A stretch of 54,848 nt of DNA. It comes from Treponema sp. (GTDB lineage Bacteria > Spirochaetota > Spirochaetia > Treponematales > Breznakiellaceae). Below the pieces are notes generated by a model. It was given only the letters and a program-made list of their open reading frames with translations. It had not been told where the DNA came from and did no database searches. The DNA lies in NCBI GenBank assembly GCA_031266775.1, contig JAISAQ010000032.1, positions 1 through 54,848 of the forward strand, given 5' to 3'. Shown here one piece after another: positions 18,187 to 25,564 of the stretch (position 1 is its first letter; the number at the start of each line of letters is the position of its first letter). A program made the position numbers and the translations under genes.

Positions 18187-18758
18187 ACCTGTTCAAGATA
18201 TTTATCAGCGCGTTTCTTATTGACAATGTGGTTCTTATGCAGTTCATAGGATTGTGTCCTTTTATCGGGATGAGTACCGACGAGGACAAGGCGGTGGGCA
18301 TGGGCATGGCGGTGACTTTTGTCACGGTCCTGGCCGCGGCCGTAACATGGTTTATCTATCATTTCATTCTTGATCCCCTGGGGCTGGAATTTCTTCAGAT
18401 TCTGGTTTTTATTCTGGTGATAGCGTCGCTGGTTCAGCTTCTGGAATTTTACCTTAAAAAAACTTCCCCGCTTTTATACAATTCCATGGGGATCTATTTC
18501 GCCCTTATTACTACCAACTGCGCAATTCTGGCGGTTACTTTTAACGTTATTTCGAACAATTATGATTTTGTTGAGTCGGTAGTATACGCCGCCGGCATTG
18601 CTCTGGGTTTTCTGCTTGCCACGCTGCTTCTTGCCGGAATCAGGCGCAGGATACGGACCAGCCCCATTCCCGACTTTCTTAAGGGCCCGCCCATTCTTTT
18701 TGCCGCCGCCGCCCTGCTTTCCATGGCTTTTATGGGCTTTAATGGACTGGTAAAATGA
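18183..18758 (+). CDS. rnfA: RnfA, integral membrane subunit
   Basis: A 191-residue membrane protein with six helices, homologous to RnfE. Conserved segments are DNVVLMQFIGLCPFIGMSTD and TTNCAILAVTF, whose Cys residues (GLCPF and TNCAI) fit the intramembrane [2Fe-2S] ligands proposed for RnfA/E. It overlaps rnfE and rnfB by 4 bases each. Confidence 0.95.
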   Translation: MNLFKIFISAFLIDNVVLMQFIGLCPFIGMSTDEDKAVGMGMAVTFVTVLAAAVTWFIYHFILDPLGLEFLQILVFILVIASLVQLLEFYLKKTSPLLYNSMGIYFALITTNCAILAVTFNVISNNYDFVESVVYAAGIALGFLLATLLLAGIRRRIRTSPIPDFLKGPPILFAAAALLSMAFMGFNGLVK

Positions 18759-19567
18759 TCGTCGTAAGTACCGCGGTGTTTGCCTTTGTCCTTGCCTTTG
18801 TGCTGGGAAGCGCCCTTGGTTTTTTCCGGGAATTTTTTGCCGTTCCCCATGATTCCCTGATTGATGAAATACGGAGCGCCCTTCCCGGCGCCAACTGCGG
18901 CGCCTGCGGATTTCCCGGCTGCGACGCCTACGCCGCCGCCGTGGCGGGCAGGAAGACGGGAATCACCGGATGTTCAGTCGGGGGCCGGAAAACCGCGGAA
19001 GCGCTTTCGGCTCTTATGGGCGTAAGCGGTACGGTGATTTCCACAGTGTCGTTTCTGGGCTGCCAGGGTTCCGCGGTTCATGCCCGCAAAAAGGGAAACT
19101 ACAGCGGGCTTGAAACCTGCCGGGGGGCAAAAATAGCGGCGGGCGGAACCAGGCTCTGCGCCTTTGGCTGTCTTGGTTTTGGGGACTGCGTCAAGGTTTG
19201 TAAATTCGGCGCGCTCAGCATGGGGGAAAACGGCCTTCCACGGTTTGATCACGCCAAGTGCACCGGCTGCAAGCTCTGTACCAACGAATGTCCGCAGCAG
19301 ATTATCCGCAATCTTCCCAGGGACATGCACGGCGCCATGGTTCTTTGTTCCAGCCGCAGTTCCAACCGCGCCAGTGTTACCAGGGCGTGCAAGATCGCCT
19401 GCATTAAATGCGGGCTCTGCGTAAAGAACTGTCCCGAGCAGTGCATTTTTATGGAAAACAACCTGCCCCGCGTCGATTATACCAAATGCACGTCATGCGG
19501 AACCTGCGCGGAAAAATGCCCGACAAAAGTGTTCAAGATTCTTGAGCGGGACGTGATCGGAAAGTAA
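18755..19567 (+). CDS. rnfB: RnfB, polyferredoxin subunit
   Basis: 270 residues. An N-terminal membrane helix (1-25) is followed by the Rnf-type cluster domain with ANCGACGFPGCDAYA and, later, ETC and GCQG cysteines, then a ferredoxin region with four further Cys clusters: CLGFGDCVKVCKFGAL, CTGCKLCTNECP, CIKCGLCVKNCP and CTSCGTCAEKCP. It takes electrons from reduced ferredoxin and passes them into the membrane subunits. It is the last gene of the operon; 36 bases later the opposing acyl-CoA synthetase ends. Confidence 0.94.
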   Translation: MIVVSTAVFAFVLAFVLGSALGFFREFFAVPHDSLIDEIRSALPGANCGACGFPGCDAYAAAVAGRKTGITGCSVGGRKTAEALSALMGVSGTVISTVSFLGCQGSAVHARKKGNYSGLETCRGAKIAAGGTRLCAFGCLGFGDCVKVCKFGALSMGENGLPRFDHAKCTGCKLCTNECPQQIIRNLPRDMHGAMVLCSSRSSNRASVTRACKIACIKCGLCVKNCPEQCIFMENNLPRVDYTKCTSCGTCAEKCPTKVFKILERDVIGK

Positions 19568-19573
19568 GTCCAT

Positions 19574-19600
19574 GCCGCGGAGTTTGCCGCGCGGAGGCTC
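19574..19600 (+). repeat. GC-rich dispersed repeat, copy B
   Basis: GCCGCGGAGTTTGCCGCGCG followed by GAGGCTC. The right part, GCCGCGCGGAGGCTC, is identical to the reverse complement of the end of the copy at 6890-6924. It lies in the 35-base space between convergent rnfB and the acyl-CoA synthetase gene and may serve as a two-way transcript end, although no T-run follows. Confidence 0.4.
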
Positions 19601-19602
19601 CC

Positions 19603-21252
19603 TTATGTCCCTATGCCAAGCTCTTCCACCTTTTTTGCCCCTGTTTCCCTGAGCTGGAACTTCTGTATTTTTCCGCTTGAAGTCATTGGATAGGAATCGA
19701 CAAAAAAGATGAATTTGGGTATTTTGAAACGGCTGATTTTTCCCCGGCAGTAGTCACGGATATCTTCTTCGCTTACCGCTGCGTCTTTGTGAAGAATGAC
19801 AAAGGCGCCGACCTCTTCGCCGTATTTTTTGCTTGCAATGCCCACCACCTGCGCATCCTTGATGCCCGGTATGGTATAGAGGAAATCTTCTATTTCCTTG
19901 GGATATACATTTTCACCACCCCGTATGATCATGTCCTTGATGCGGCCGGTTACCCTGAAGTTGCCGTCTTCGCCCTTTACGCCTATGTCTCCCGAATGGA
20001 GCCACCCCTTTTCATCGATACACTTTGCGGTTTCTTCGGGCATCTTGTAGTAGCCCTTCATGGTGTTGTAACCCCGGCAGCAGAATTCGCCATGAACGCC
20101 TGCGGGGCATTCTTCGCCTGTTTCGGGGTCCCGTATGGTTACCTCGACTCCCGGCAGGGCCCGGCCGACGGTTTCAACCTTTATTTCTATTGAATCGTCG
20201 TAGCGGGTCTGGGTCATTACCGGAGACGATTCGGTAAGGCCATAGCAGATCGTCACTTCGCTCATGTGCATAAGTTCGATAGCCTGGCGCATCGTTTCGA
20301 TGGGGCAGGGAGATCCCGCCATGATCCCCGTTCTAAGGCTTGAAAGATCGAACATTTTGAACATGGGATGGTTAAGTTCCGCGATAAACATGGTGGGGAC
20401 TCCGTAGACCGCGGTGCATTTTTCTTTTTGTATGGTCGCCAGCACCAGCAGGGGATCGAACCATTCCAGCATTGCCGCCGTTGCTCCATGGGTGATGATG
20501 GCCATCATCCCCAGCACAAGGCCGAAGCAGTGGAACAGGGGTACCGGAAGGCACACAATGTCCTTTTCGGTAAAGCGCTGGTTTTCCCCAATGCCGAAAC
20601 CGTTGTTAAGTATGTTCCGGTGCGTAAGCATGACCCCTTTGGGAAAGCCCGTAGTCCCCGACGTGTACTGCATGTTCACCACGTCGTTTGTATCAAGGGA
20701 AGCCTCTATTTCAAGGAGCTCGCGGTCCGGGGTGTGCTTTCCCAGAAGGAGAAGCTCGTTCATGCTGTACATGCCCCGGTGTTTCTGCTGGCCCACGTAG
20801 ATCACACTTTTAAGGAAGGGAAAGCGTTCCGACTTTAAATAGCTGCGGGGAGCGGTCTTGAGCTCCGGAACAAGCTCGTATGTCATGGATACGTAATCGG
20901 AATCCCGGAAACCGTCTATGATGAACAGGGCCGCAAGATCCGACTGCTTCATGAGGTAGTCAAGTTCGTGGATTTTGTAGCCGGTATTCACCGTGACAAA
21001 AACCATGCCGGCCCTTGCCGTGGCGAAAAGCAGGGTGTTCCAGTCGGGAACGTTGGTGGCCCAAATGCCCACATGGTCCCCTTTCTTGAGCCCTATGGCA
21101 AGAAGCCCCCTGGCAAGCTCATCCACCCGTTTGTCGAATTCCCCGTAGGTAAAACGCAGATCCCGGTCCGCATATACGATAAAATCATGATCCGGTTGGG
21201 ACCGCGCTTTTTCGCGGAGCAGTATACTCAGGGTCGTTTCAAAAAACTGCAT
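19603..21252 (-). CDS. AMP-dependent acyl-CoA synthetase
   Basis: A 549-residue ANL-superfamily ligase that activates a carboxylic acid, probably a short or medium fatty acid, to its CoA ester through an acyl-AMP. Motifs are the P-loop [18 protein letters not shown] (about 195-212), [13 protein letters not shown] (about 335), [28 protein letters not shown] and the C-terminal catalytic Lys in [11 protein letters not shown]. The start at 21252 has AAGGAATTAG before it. It lies 52 bases downstream of the HTH-cupin regulator gene and very probably in its operon. Confidence 0.92.
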   Translation of the reverse strand: MQFFETTLSILLREKARSQPDHDFIVYADRDLRFTYGEFDKRVDELARGLLAIGLKKGDHVGIWATNVPDWNTLLFATARAGMVFVTVNTGYKIHELDYLMKQSDLAALFIIDGFRDSDYVSMTYELVPELKTAPRSYLKSERFPFLKSVIYVGQQKHRGMYSMNELLLLGKHTPDRELLEIEASLDTNDVVNMQYTSGTTGFPKGVMLTHRNILNNGFGIGENQRFTEKDIVCLPVPLFHCFGLVLGMMAIITHGATAAMLEWFDPLLVLATIQKEKCTAVYGVPTMFIAELNHPMFKMFDLSSLRTGIMAGSPCPIETMRQAIELMHMSEVTICYGLTESSPVMTQTRYDDSIEIKVETVGRALPGVEVTIRDPETGEECPAGVHGEFCCRGYNTMKGYYKMPEETAKCIDEKGWLHSGDIGVKGEDGNFRVTGRIKDMIIRGGENVYPKEIEDFLYTIPGIKDAQVVGIASKKYGEEVGAFVILHKDAAVSEEDIRDYCRGKISRFKIPKFIFFVDSYPMTSSGKIQKFQLRETGAKKVEELGIGT

Positions 21253-21304
21253 AATCTAATTCCTTGTCAAAAATTACGGACAGCGCCTTTACATGCGCCG
21301 GAGC

Positions 21305-21895
21305 CTAGACCGGGGTGTATATAACCGCCAGAATCCGCGCTTCCCCGCCTGACGCAAGAAGCCTGTGGGGAACAATGGAATCGTAATAGGCCGAATCCCC
21401 CTCGCCGAGGATGTGGGAATCGGCGCCGTATTCAAGGGAGATTTTTCCCTTAAGCACGTGAATGAATTCCTCCCCCTCGTGGGTGGATTTTTTTTGATCC
21501 GAATCGGATTCTATGTTGACGATGAAGGGTTCCATGTGGCGGCTCCCCTTGTCGGCGGCCAGCGCCCTGAAATGAAGGCCCCTGTGTTCATCTGTCCGCT
21601 CTGTTTCCACGGCGTTCTGCGGGAGGCCCGTCACAAAACGCACCGCTTTCTCCGCTTCACCGGCGCGGGTAATTACCGGCCCCAGTTCTTCGTGATCATC
21701 AAGCAGGGTGCCCAGCCTGACTCCCAGAGCCCGGGAAATTTTGATAAGCGGAGCAAGATCGGGAATATGCCCTTCTTCCTCTATTCTGCGTATGAGTTCA
21801 ACGGAAAGACCGCTCCGTTCCGCCAGGGTCTCCCGGTTTATTGAATAGGTCTTGCATAATTCAACAATCCTTTCGCCGGGGGTATGCACAGCCAT
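21305..21895 (-). CDS. XRE-type HTH regulator with C-terminal cupin sensor
   Basis: 196 residues from the ATG at 21895 (MAVHTPGERIVELCKTYSIN), which has AAGGAG 9 bases upstream; the frame extends to 21949 without a ribosome site. Residues about 5-60 are a lambda-repressor-like HTH (TLAERSGLSVELIRRIEEEG). The C-terminal half (about 120-190) is a cupin with EEFIHVLKGKISLEYG and EGDSAYYDSIVPHRLLASG. Such regulators often sit beside acyl-CoA or acetyl-CoA synthetase genes and sense a small ligand through the cupin. The dyad at 21955-21989 is its likely binding site, so self-regulation of the two-gene operon is expected. Confidence 0.9.
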   Translation of the reverse strand: MAVHTPGERIVELCKTYSINRETLAERSGLSVELIRRIEEEGHIPDLAPLIKISRALGVRLGTLLDDHEELGPVITRAGEAEKAVRFVTGLPQNAVETERTDEHRGLHFRALAADKGSRHMEPFIVNIESDSDQKKSTHEGEEFIHVLKGKISLEYGADSHILGEGDSAYYDSIVPHRLLASGGEARILAVIYTPV

Positions 21896-21954
21896 GAAAT
21901 CTCCTTGTCCCGCCATCCTGGCGGCAAATGGTAATGCCAGTATACACACATTGG

Positions 21955-21989
21955 ACTTGTTTCGTAACCCGGTTGGTTACTAAACAAGT
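21955..21989. promoter_or_regulatory. Large operator dyad upstream of the HTH-cupin operon
   Basis: Arms of 14 bases, ACTTGTTTCGTAAC (21955-21968) and GTTACTAAACAAGT (21976-21989), complementary except for one position, with a 7-base spacer. On the minus strand TATACT at 21938-21943 is a good -10 box and the dyad covers the position of the -35 box, so a bound regulator would block the promoter. Confidence 0.65.
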
Positions 21990-21992
21990 CTT

Positions 21993-22034
21993 GCGATTTT
22001 TCAGGCTAAAGCATGGCTTTAGCCCTGCAAAATC
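21993..22034. promoter_or_regulatory. Long hairpin between divergent regulator and PilZ genes
   Basis: GGCTAAAGC (22004-22012), loop ATG, GCTTTAGCC (22016-22024) form a perfect 9-pair stem. Outer arms CGATTTT and CAAAATCG continue it to about 19 pairs with one mismatch and one bulge. On the plus strand it is followed by TGTTTTTAATT, so it could end a plus-strand transcript; no plus-strand gene ends just upstream. Confidence 0.5.
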
Positions 22035-22168
22035 GTGTTTTTAATTGGAACCGGATACTATGATCCCTGCTTCCGCGCCGCGGCGGCGTAATTTTTCCGT
22101 TTTGGCTTGAATTTTGAACGAATTATGACGTAAATCATTATGAATGTAAGTAATATGCGGCGATAAGG

Positions 22169-22197
22169 TTGACGAAATGTTTTCATTTTGGCATTAT
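22169..22197 (+). promoter_or_regulatory. Candidate promoter of the PilZ gene
   Basis: TTGACG at 22169-22174, 17 bases, CATTAT at 22192-22197. The predicted start of transcription, near 22204, falls beside the ATG at 22207 and excludes the upstream ATG at 22177, which lies inside the promoter. Confidence 0.45.
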
Positions 22198-22206
22198 AAA
22201 GGGTGT

Positions 22207-22572
22207 ATGCAGGAAAATCGAAAGAATAACCGTTACCATACCCTTGCAAGGGTAAAAATTCCCGGTGTTTTAGGGGAAGAAAGCCTTTTAAAAGATCTTT
22301 CTGTTACCGGATGCTGTATTGAAAGTACTTCTTACGCGGATATCAGTCCAAATACCCGGTATAAACTGGAAGTTATGCCCGAAAGCGCCGCCGCAATAGG
22401 CGATTTTGAACTCGTGGTAGAATCAATATGGATTAGATCCGGAGGCTATTCCTGTGAGGTAGGCTTTTCCATTCTTGAGTCTCCCAAGGGAAAACTTTTT
22501 CAGCGTTATGTAGATTACCTTGCCTGGCGTTCCTCGGCGGCAGATACCGCCGTTTCAGACACGACCATATAA
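22207..22572 (+). CDS. PilZ-domain protein, probable c-di-GMP receptor
   Basis: 121 residues from the ATG at 22207 (MQENRKNNRYHTLARVKI); an alternative ATG at 22177 would add 10 residues. The two PilZ ligand motifs are present: RxxxR as RKNNR (residues 5-9) and (D/N)xSxxG as DLSVTG (about 32-37). The single domain has no effector attached, so it should act by binding a partner, for example in motility or envelope control. Monocistronic to the eye; the RNA methylase gene starts 82 bases later. Confidence 0.85.
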   Translation: MQENRKNNRYHTLARVKIPGVLGEESLLKDLSVTGCCIESTSYADISPNTRYKLEVMPESAAAIGDFELVVESIWIRSGGYSCEVGFSILESPKGKLFQRYVDYLAWRSSAADTAVSDTTI

Positions 22573-22638
22573 TCCGCGTATTTTCCGTGTTTCTTTTTTT
22601 CTCCCGGCGGCTTCAGCCTGTCCTGTGTTGCGAGAGTA

Positions 22639-22647
22639 TGGTATAGT
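22639..22647 (+). promoter_or_regulatory. Extended -10 element before the RNA methylase gene
   Basis: TGGTATAGT at 22639-22647, a TGn-extended -10 box. Seven bases after it comes GTG at 22654, so transcription would begin on the start codon. No good -35 hexamer and no ribosome-binding site are visible. Confidence 0.45.
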
Positions 22648-22653
22648 AAAGCT

Positions 22654-23865
22654 GTGCGGCAAACGATGACAGCAGTAGCCCTCTGCGCGGCGGGAGCGGA
22701 GAAAGTCCTTTCAAATGAACTTCGCAGGATTGGCGGTGAGCCTGTAATCCGCATTGTGGATTCGGGATTTGGCAGGGTCCGTTTTGAAACGGATCTTGCC
22801 GGGATCTATCGTTCCCTCATGGCTCTGCGGAGCGCCGACCGTGTTCTTTTGGAGACGGCTTCTTTCCCCGCCGGGGATTTTGACGCCCTTTTCAAAGGAG
22901 CCGCGGCGGCGCCATGGGAGGCGTATATTCCCGCCGGAATGGGGCTGCGGGTGTCCCGCGTAAGGGTGAACCGTTCGCGGCTTGCCGCTGTTACCAGCGT
23001 ACAGGCGGTGGTTCACAAGGCCGCGGCGGGGCGGCTCTGCGGCAAGAGGGGCGTTGAGCGGCTTCCCGAACAGGGACCGCAGGCGGAGATACGCGTCTAC
23101 ATTGAAAAAAACAGCGCTTCCCTGCTTCTGGATGTAAGCGGGGAGCCGCTTTTCAAGCGCGGTTACAGGACCGAAGGCGGTATTGCGCCCCTGCGGGAAA
23201 CTACCGCCGCATCCATACTGCTCCTTTCCGGCTGGAAGCGGAAATTTCCCCTTTATGATCCCTTTTGCGGAGCGGGGACCATTCTTGTTGAGGCGGCCAT
23301 GTACGCCTGGGACATGGCGCCGGGGATTAGGCGGCGCTTTGCCCTTTCTGATCTGCTTATCGCCCGCCAGGATATTGAAGAGGCGGTTCGTGAAGAGATG
23401 GTCAAAAAAATAAATTTTGAGCGGACAATACGGATTATGGGCAGCGATGCCGACGGGCGTTCTGCCGCTATTGCAAAGTCCAACGCGGAACGGGCCTATG
23501 ATCTTGCCTGCGGCAGACCCCCGGTAAGGGGCGCGCGGCCGGTGGTGCGGCTTCCCTTTCTGCCTGACATACGGACCCTGGAAGCGAAAGACGCCTGTCC
23601 TCCTCCGCGGGGAAAGGACGATCCCGAAGATACCGCCGGGTTCATTGTTACCAATCCTCCCTATGGAAGACGGCTGGGCGATACCGCGGAGGCGGAAAAA
23701 ACGTACGGTGAAATGGCCGGCCTCAGGCAGCGTTTTCCCGGATGGAAACTTGCCGTTATTTCCGATCAGTCTGGTTTTGAATCTTTTTTTGGCGCGAAAG
23801 CCTCGTCCTGCCGGGAAATAACCAACGGCGCTTTTCCCGCTTATCTTTATCAATACGATCCGTAA
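22654..23865 (+). CDS. RlmL/TrmN-type RNA guanine-N2 methyltransferase
   Basis: 403 residues, COG0116 class. The N-terminal part (1-160) corresponds to a ferredoxin-like plus THUMP RNA-binding region. The C-terminal part is a Rossmann SAM methyltransferase with motif I DPFCGAGTILVEAA (about 205-218) and catalytic motif IV TNPPYGRRLG (about 330). The homologous E. coli domain methylates guanine in 23S rRNA. The start could be GTG 22654 or ATG 22666; neither has a Shine-Dalgarno sequence. The TetR gene follows after 12 bases. Confidence 0.85.
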   Translation: MRQTMTAVALCAAGAEKVLSNELRRIGGEPVIRIVDSGFGRVRFETDLAGIYRSLMALRSADRVLLETASFPAGDFDALFKGAAAAPWEAYIPAGMGLRVSRVRVNRSRLAAVTSVQAVVHKAAAGRLCGKRGVERLPEQGPQAEIRVYIEKNSASLLLDVSGEPLFKRGYRTEGGIAPLRETTAASILLLSGWKRKFPLYDPFCGAGTILVEAAMYAWDMAPGIRRRFALSDLLIARQDIEEAVREEMVKKINFERTIRIMGSDADGRSAAIAKSNAERAYDLACGRPPVRGARPVVRLPFLPDIRTLEAKDACPPPRGKDDPEDTAGFIVTNPPYGRRLGDTAEAEKTYGEMAGLRQRFPGWKLAVISDQSGFESFFGAKASSCREITNGAFPAYLYQYDP

Positions 23866-23877
23866 AAGGGATTTTTC

Positions 23878-24480
23878 ATGTCCATAATCGTAGAGCATGA
23901 TAAACGGCGGAAGGAAATCCTCGAAAAAGCCCTTGATGTTTTTATGGACGAAGGGTTTGAAGACGCGACGTTCCAGAAGATCGCCGACCGTTGCAGCATT
24001 TTCCGCACGACACTGTATATTTATTTCAAAAATAAAAAGGAAATTTTTAACTACAGCATCAAGCAGCTTCTTGCCGAGGTGGAAGAAGACATACTGCGGA
24101 TACGGAACGACACGTCTCTTGATTCGGTAAATAAAATTACGCAGGTACTTTTTAACATTACCGGCCGTCTTGAGGCGAACCGGCGGCTTCTTGCCGTGAT
24201 CCTCGATTATCTTCTGCACCTTTCAAGGAGCGGCGCGAATCCCGAAACCAGGGTGCGCCGCCGGACGGTCAGGCTGCGGCACATACTGGCCTCCATGATA
24301 ATAGAAGGGGTAAAGGCCGGTGAATTGACCCCGGTGAATATCAAGGCCGCCGATGATTTGCTTTACGGCCTTATTGAATCCGCCATATTCCGCCTTGTAA
24401 TATTAAAACGGGACTCCGCCGGAGACCTTAAAAGGGCCATGGAACTGGCGGTCAAAGGCTGGCAGACAAAAGACGGGTGA
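23878..24480 (+). CDS. TetR/AcrR-family transcriptional regulator
   Basis: 200 residues. The N-terminal HTH (about 8-58) reads RRKEILEKALDVFMDEGFED followed by TFQKIADRCSIFRTTLYIYF, the typical TetR signature with KNKKEIF. The helical C-terminal ligand domain is divergent. Targets are not evident: no transport gene or strong dyad adjoins it. It is probably co-transcribed with the RNA methylase gene and converges on the operon ending at 24516. Confidence 0.9.
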   Translation: MSIIVEHDKRRKEILEKALDVFMDEGFEDATFQKIADRCSIFRTTLYIYFKNKKEIFNYSIKQLLAEVEEDILRIRNDTSLDSVNKITQVLFNITGRLEANRRLLAVILDYLLHLSRSGANPETRVRRRTVRLRHILASMIIEGVKAGELTPVNIKAADDLLYGLIESAIFRLVILKRDSAGDLKRAMELAVKGWQTKDG

Positions 24481-24515
24481 CACGGGGCAAAAGCGCCTGT
24501 GGGCCGGACGCACGT

Positions 24516-25508
24516 TTACCACTCCATGATGGTCCCTGTTTGATTGGACTTGTACGCCAGTTCCATGAGGCGGGCTACCGTAACGCCGGACTCAACGCCG
24601 AGATCTTCCGGCGGCGGTTTGTTACACAATACCGCATCGATGAAAATTTCAAGCGGACCGGCCGGCTGTTCCTTGATGTCTGTTTTTTGCGGGCTGATGT
24701 ATCCTTCACATATGCCTTTGAATTTTTTGGCCGTCAGTTTAATGTCCTGACCCCACATCAGGAGGGTTGCGTCTGAACCGTAAATTTCAAGAACATCGGG
24801 AGTATTGTGGGAAATAAATGACGTTTCCCCTATACCTATGGCGCCGTTTTCAAATTCAACGGTCACAACGGCGTTTTCATCCGATGATGTCCCGTACAGA
24901 TTATTAAATACACCGGCTATTCTTTTTGGTTTCCCACAAAACCATGGAAGAATATACATAGGATGCGCCCCCAAATCCATCATGGCGCCGCCGCCCGATT
25001 TGGACGTATCAAACCAGTAGCCGGGCAACCAGCCATCCGTAATACCGCTGTGGCTTCTGCGCATACGCACCATGCCTATTTTGCCGAAAATTCCCGATTC
25101 AACGAGTGATTTTGCGTAACACATCAGGGGATCGCGCCGCAACGGATATGAAATAACAAATACGATGCCGGCCGTTTTGACAGCGGCGGCAATTTCATCC
25201 GCTTCCGCGGCGCTTGTAGCAAGGACTTTTTCGGTAAAAATGTGTTTCCCGGCCTTTGCGGCGGCGATCAATACTTCTTTATGCATGGTTGTGGGCGTAT
25301 CACAGATGACCGCCTGTATATCCTCGGAGGCCAATATGCCGTCAAGATCCTTGACATACCGGGCTCCAAGTTCCCCAGCCCAGGTCTTGCCCCGCTCTTC
25401 AACCTCATCCCACACGGCGGTAATTTCCGCCTTTCCCGTCTTGAGCAGCCGGGCGGCATAATCGCGGGCATGAACGTGCCACTTGCTTAACATTGCGGTC
25501 TTTAACAT
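24516..25508 (-). CDS. Gfo/Idh/MocA-family oxidoreductase
   Basis: 330 residues from the ATG at 25508, placed 9 bases after CGGAG; the frame is open to 25577 within the preceding gene. The N-terminal NAD(P) Rossmann domain is followed by the family's EK motif as HIFTEKVLATS, then a beta-sheet substrate domain with GGGAMMDLGAHPMYILPWF. Such enzymes oxidise or reduce hydroxyl groups of sugars and cyclitols. It is the last gene of the six-gene minus-strand carbohydrate operon and overlaps no neighbour with this start. Confidence 0.88.
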   Translation of the reverse strand: MLKTAMLSKWHVHARDYAARLLKTGKAEITAVWDEVEERGKTWAGELGARYVKDLDGILASEDIQAVICDTPTTMHKEVLIAAAKAGKHIFTEKVLATSAAEADEIAAAVKTAGIVFVISYPLRRDPLMCYAKSLVESGIFGKIGMVRMRRSHSGITDGWLPGYWFDTSKSGGGAMMDLGAHPMYILPWFCGKPKRIAGVFNNLYGTSSDENAVVTVEFENGAIGIGETSFISHNTPDVLEIYGSDATLLMWGQDIKLTAKKFKGICEGYISPQKTDIKEQPAGPLEIFIDAVLCNKPPPEDLGVESGVTVARLMELAYKSNQTGTIMEW

Positions 25509-25564
25509 GTTATTCATCTCCGTGTAAAATTTTTGACCCGCGGAAACACGCCGTTTCTCCGGGA

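Noticed and set aside
22711..24219. 502-codon minus-strand frame opposite the RNA methylase and TetR genes
   Set aside because: Both plus-strand proteins have clear motifs; the antisense protein is Arg/Lys/Pro-rich shadow sequence.
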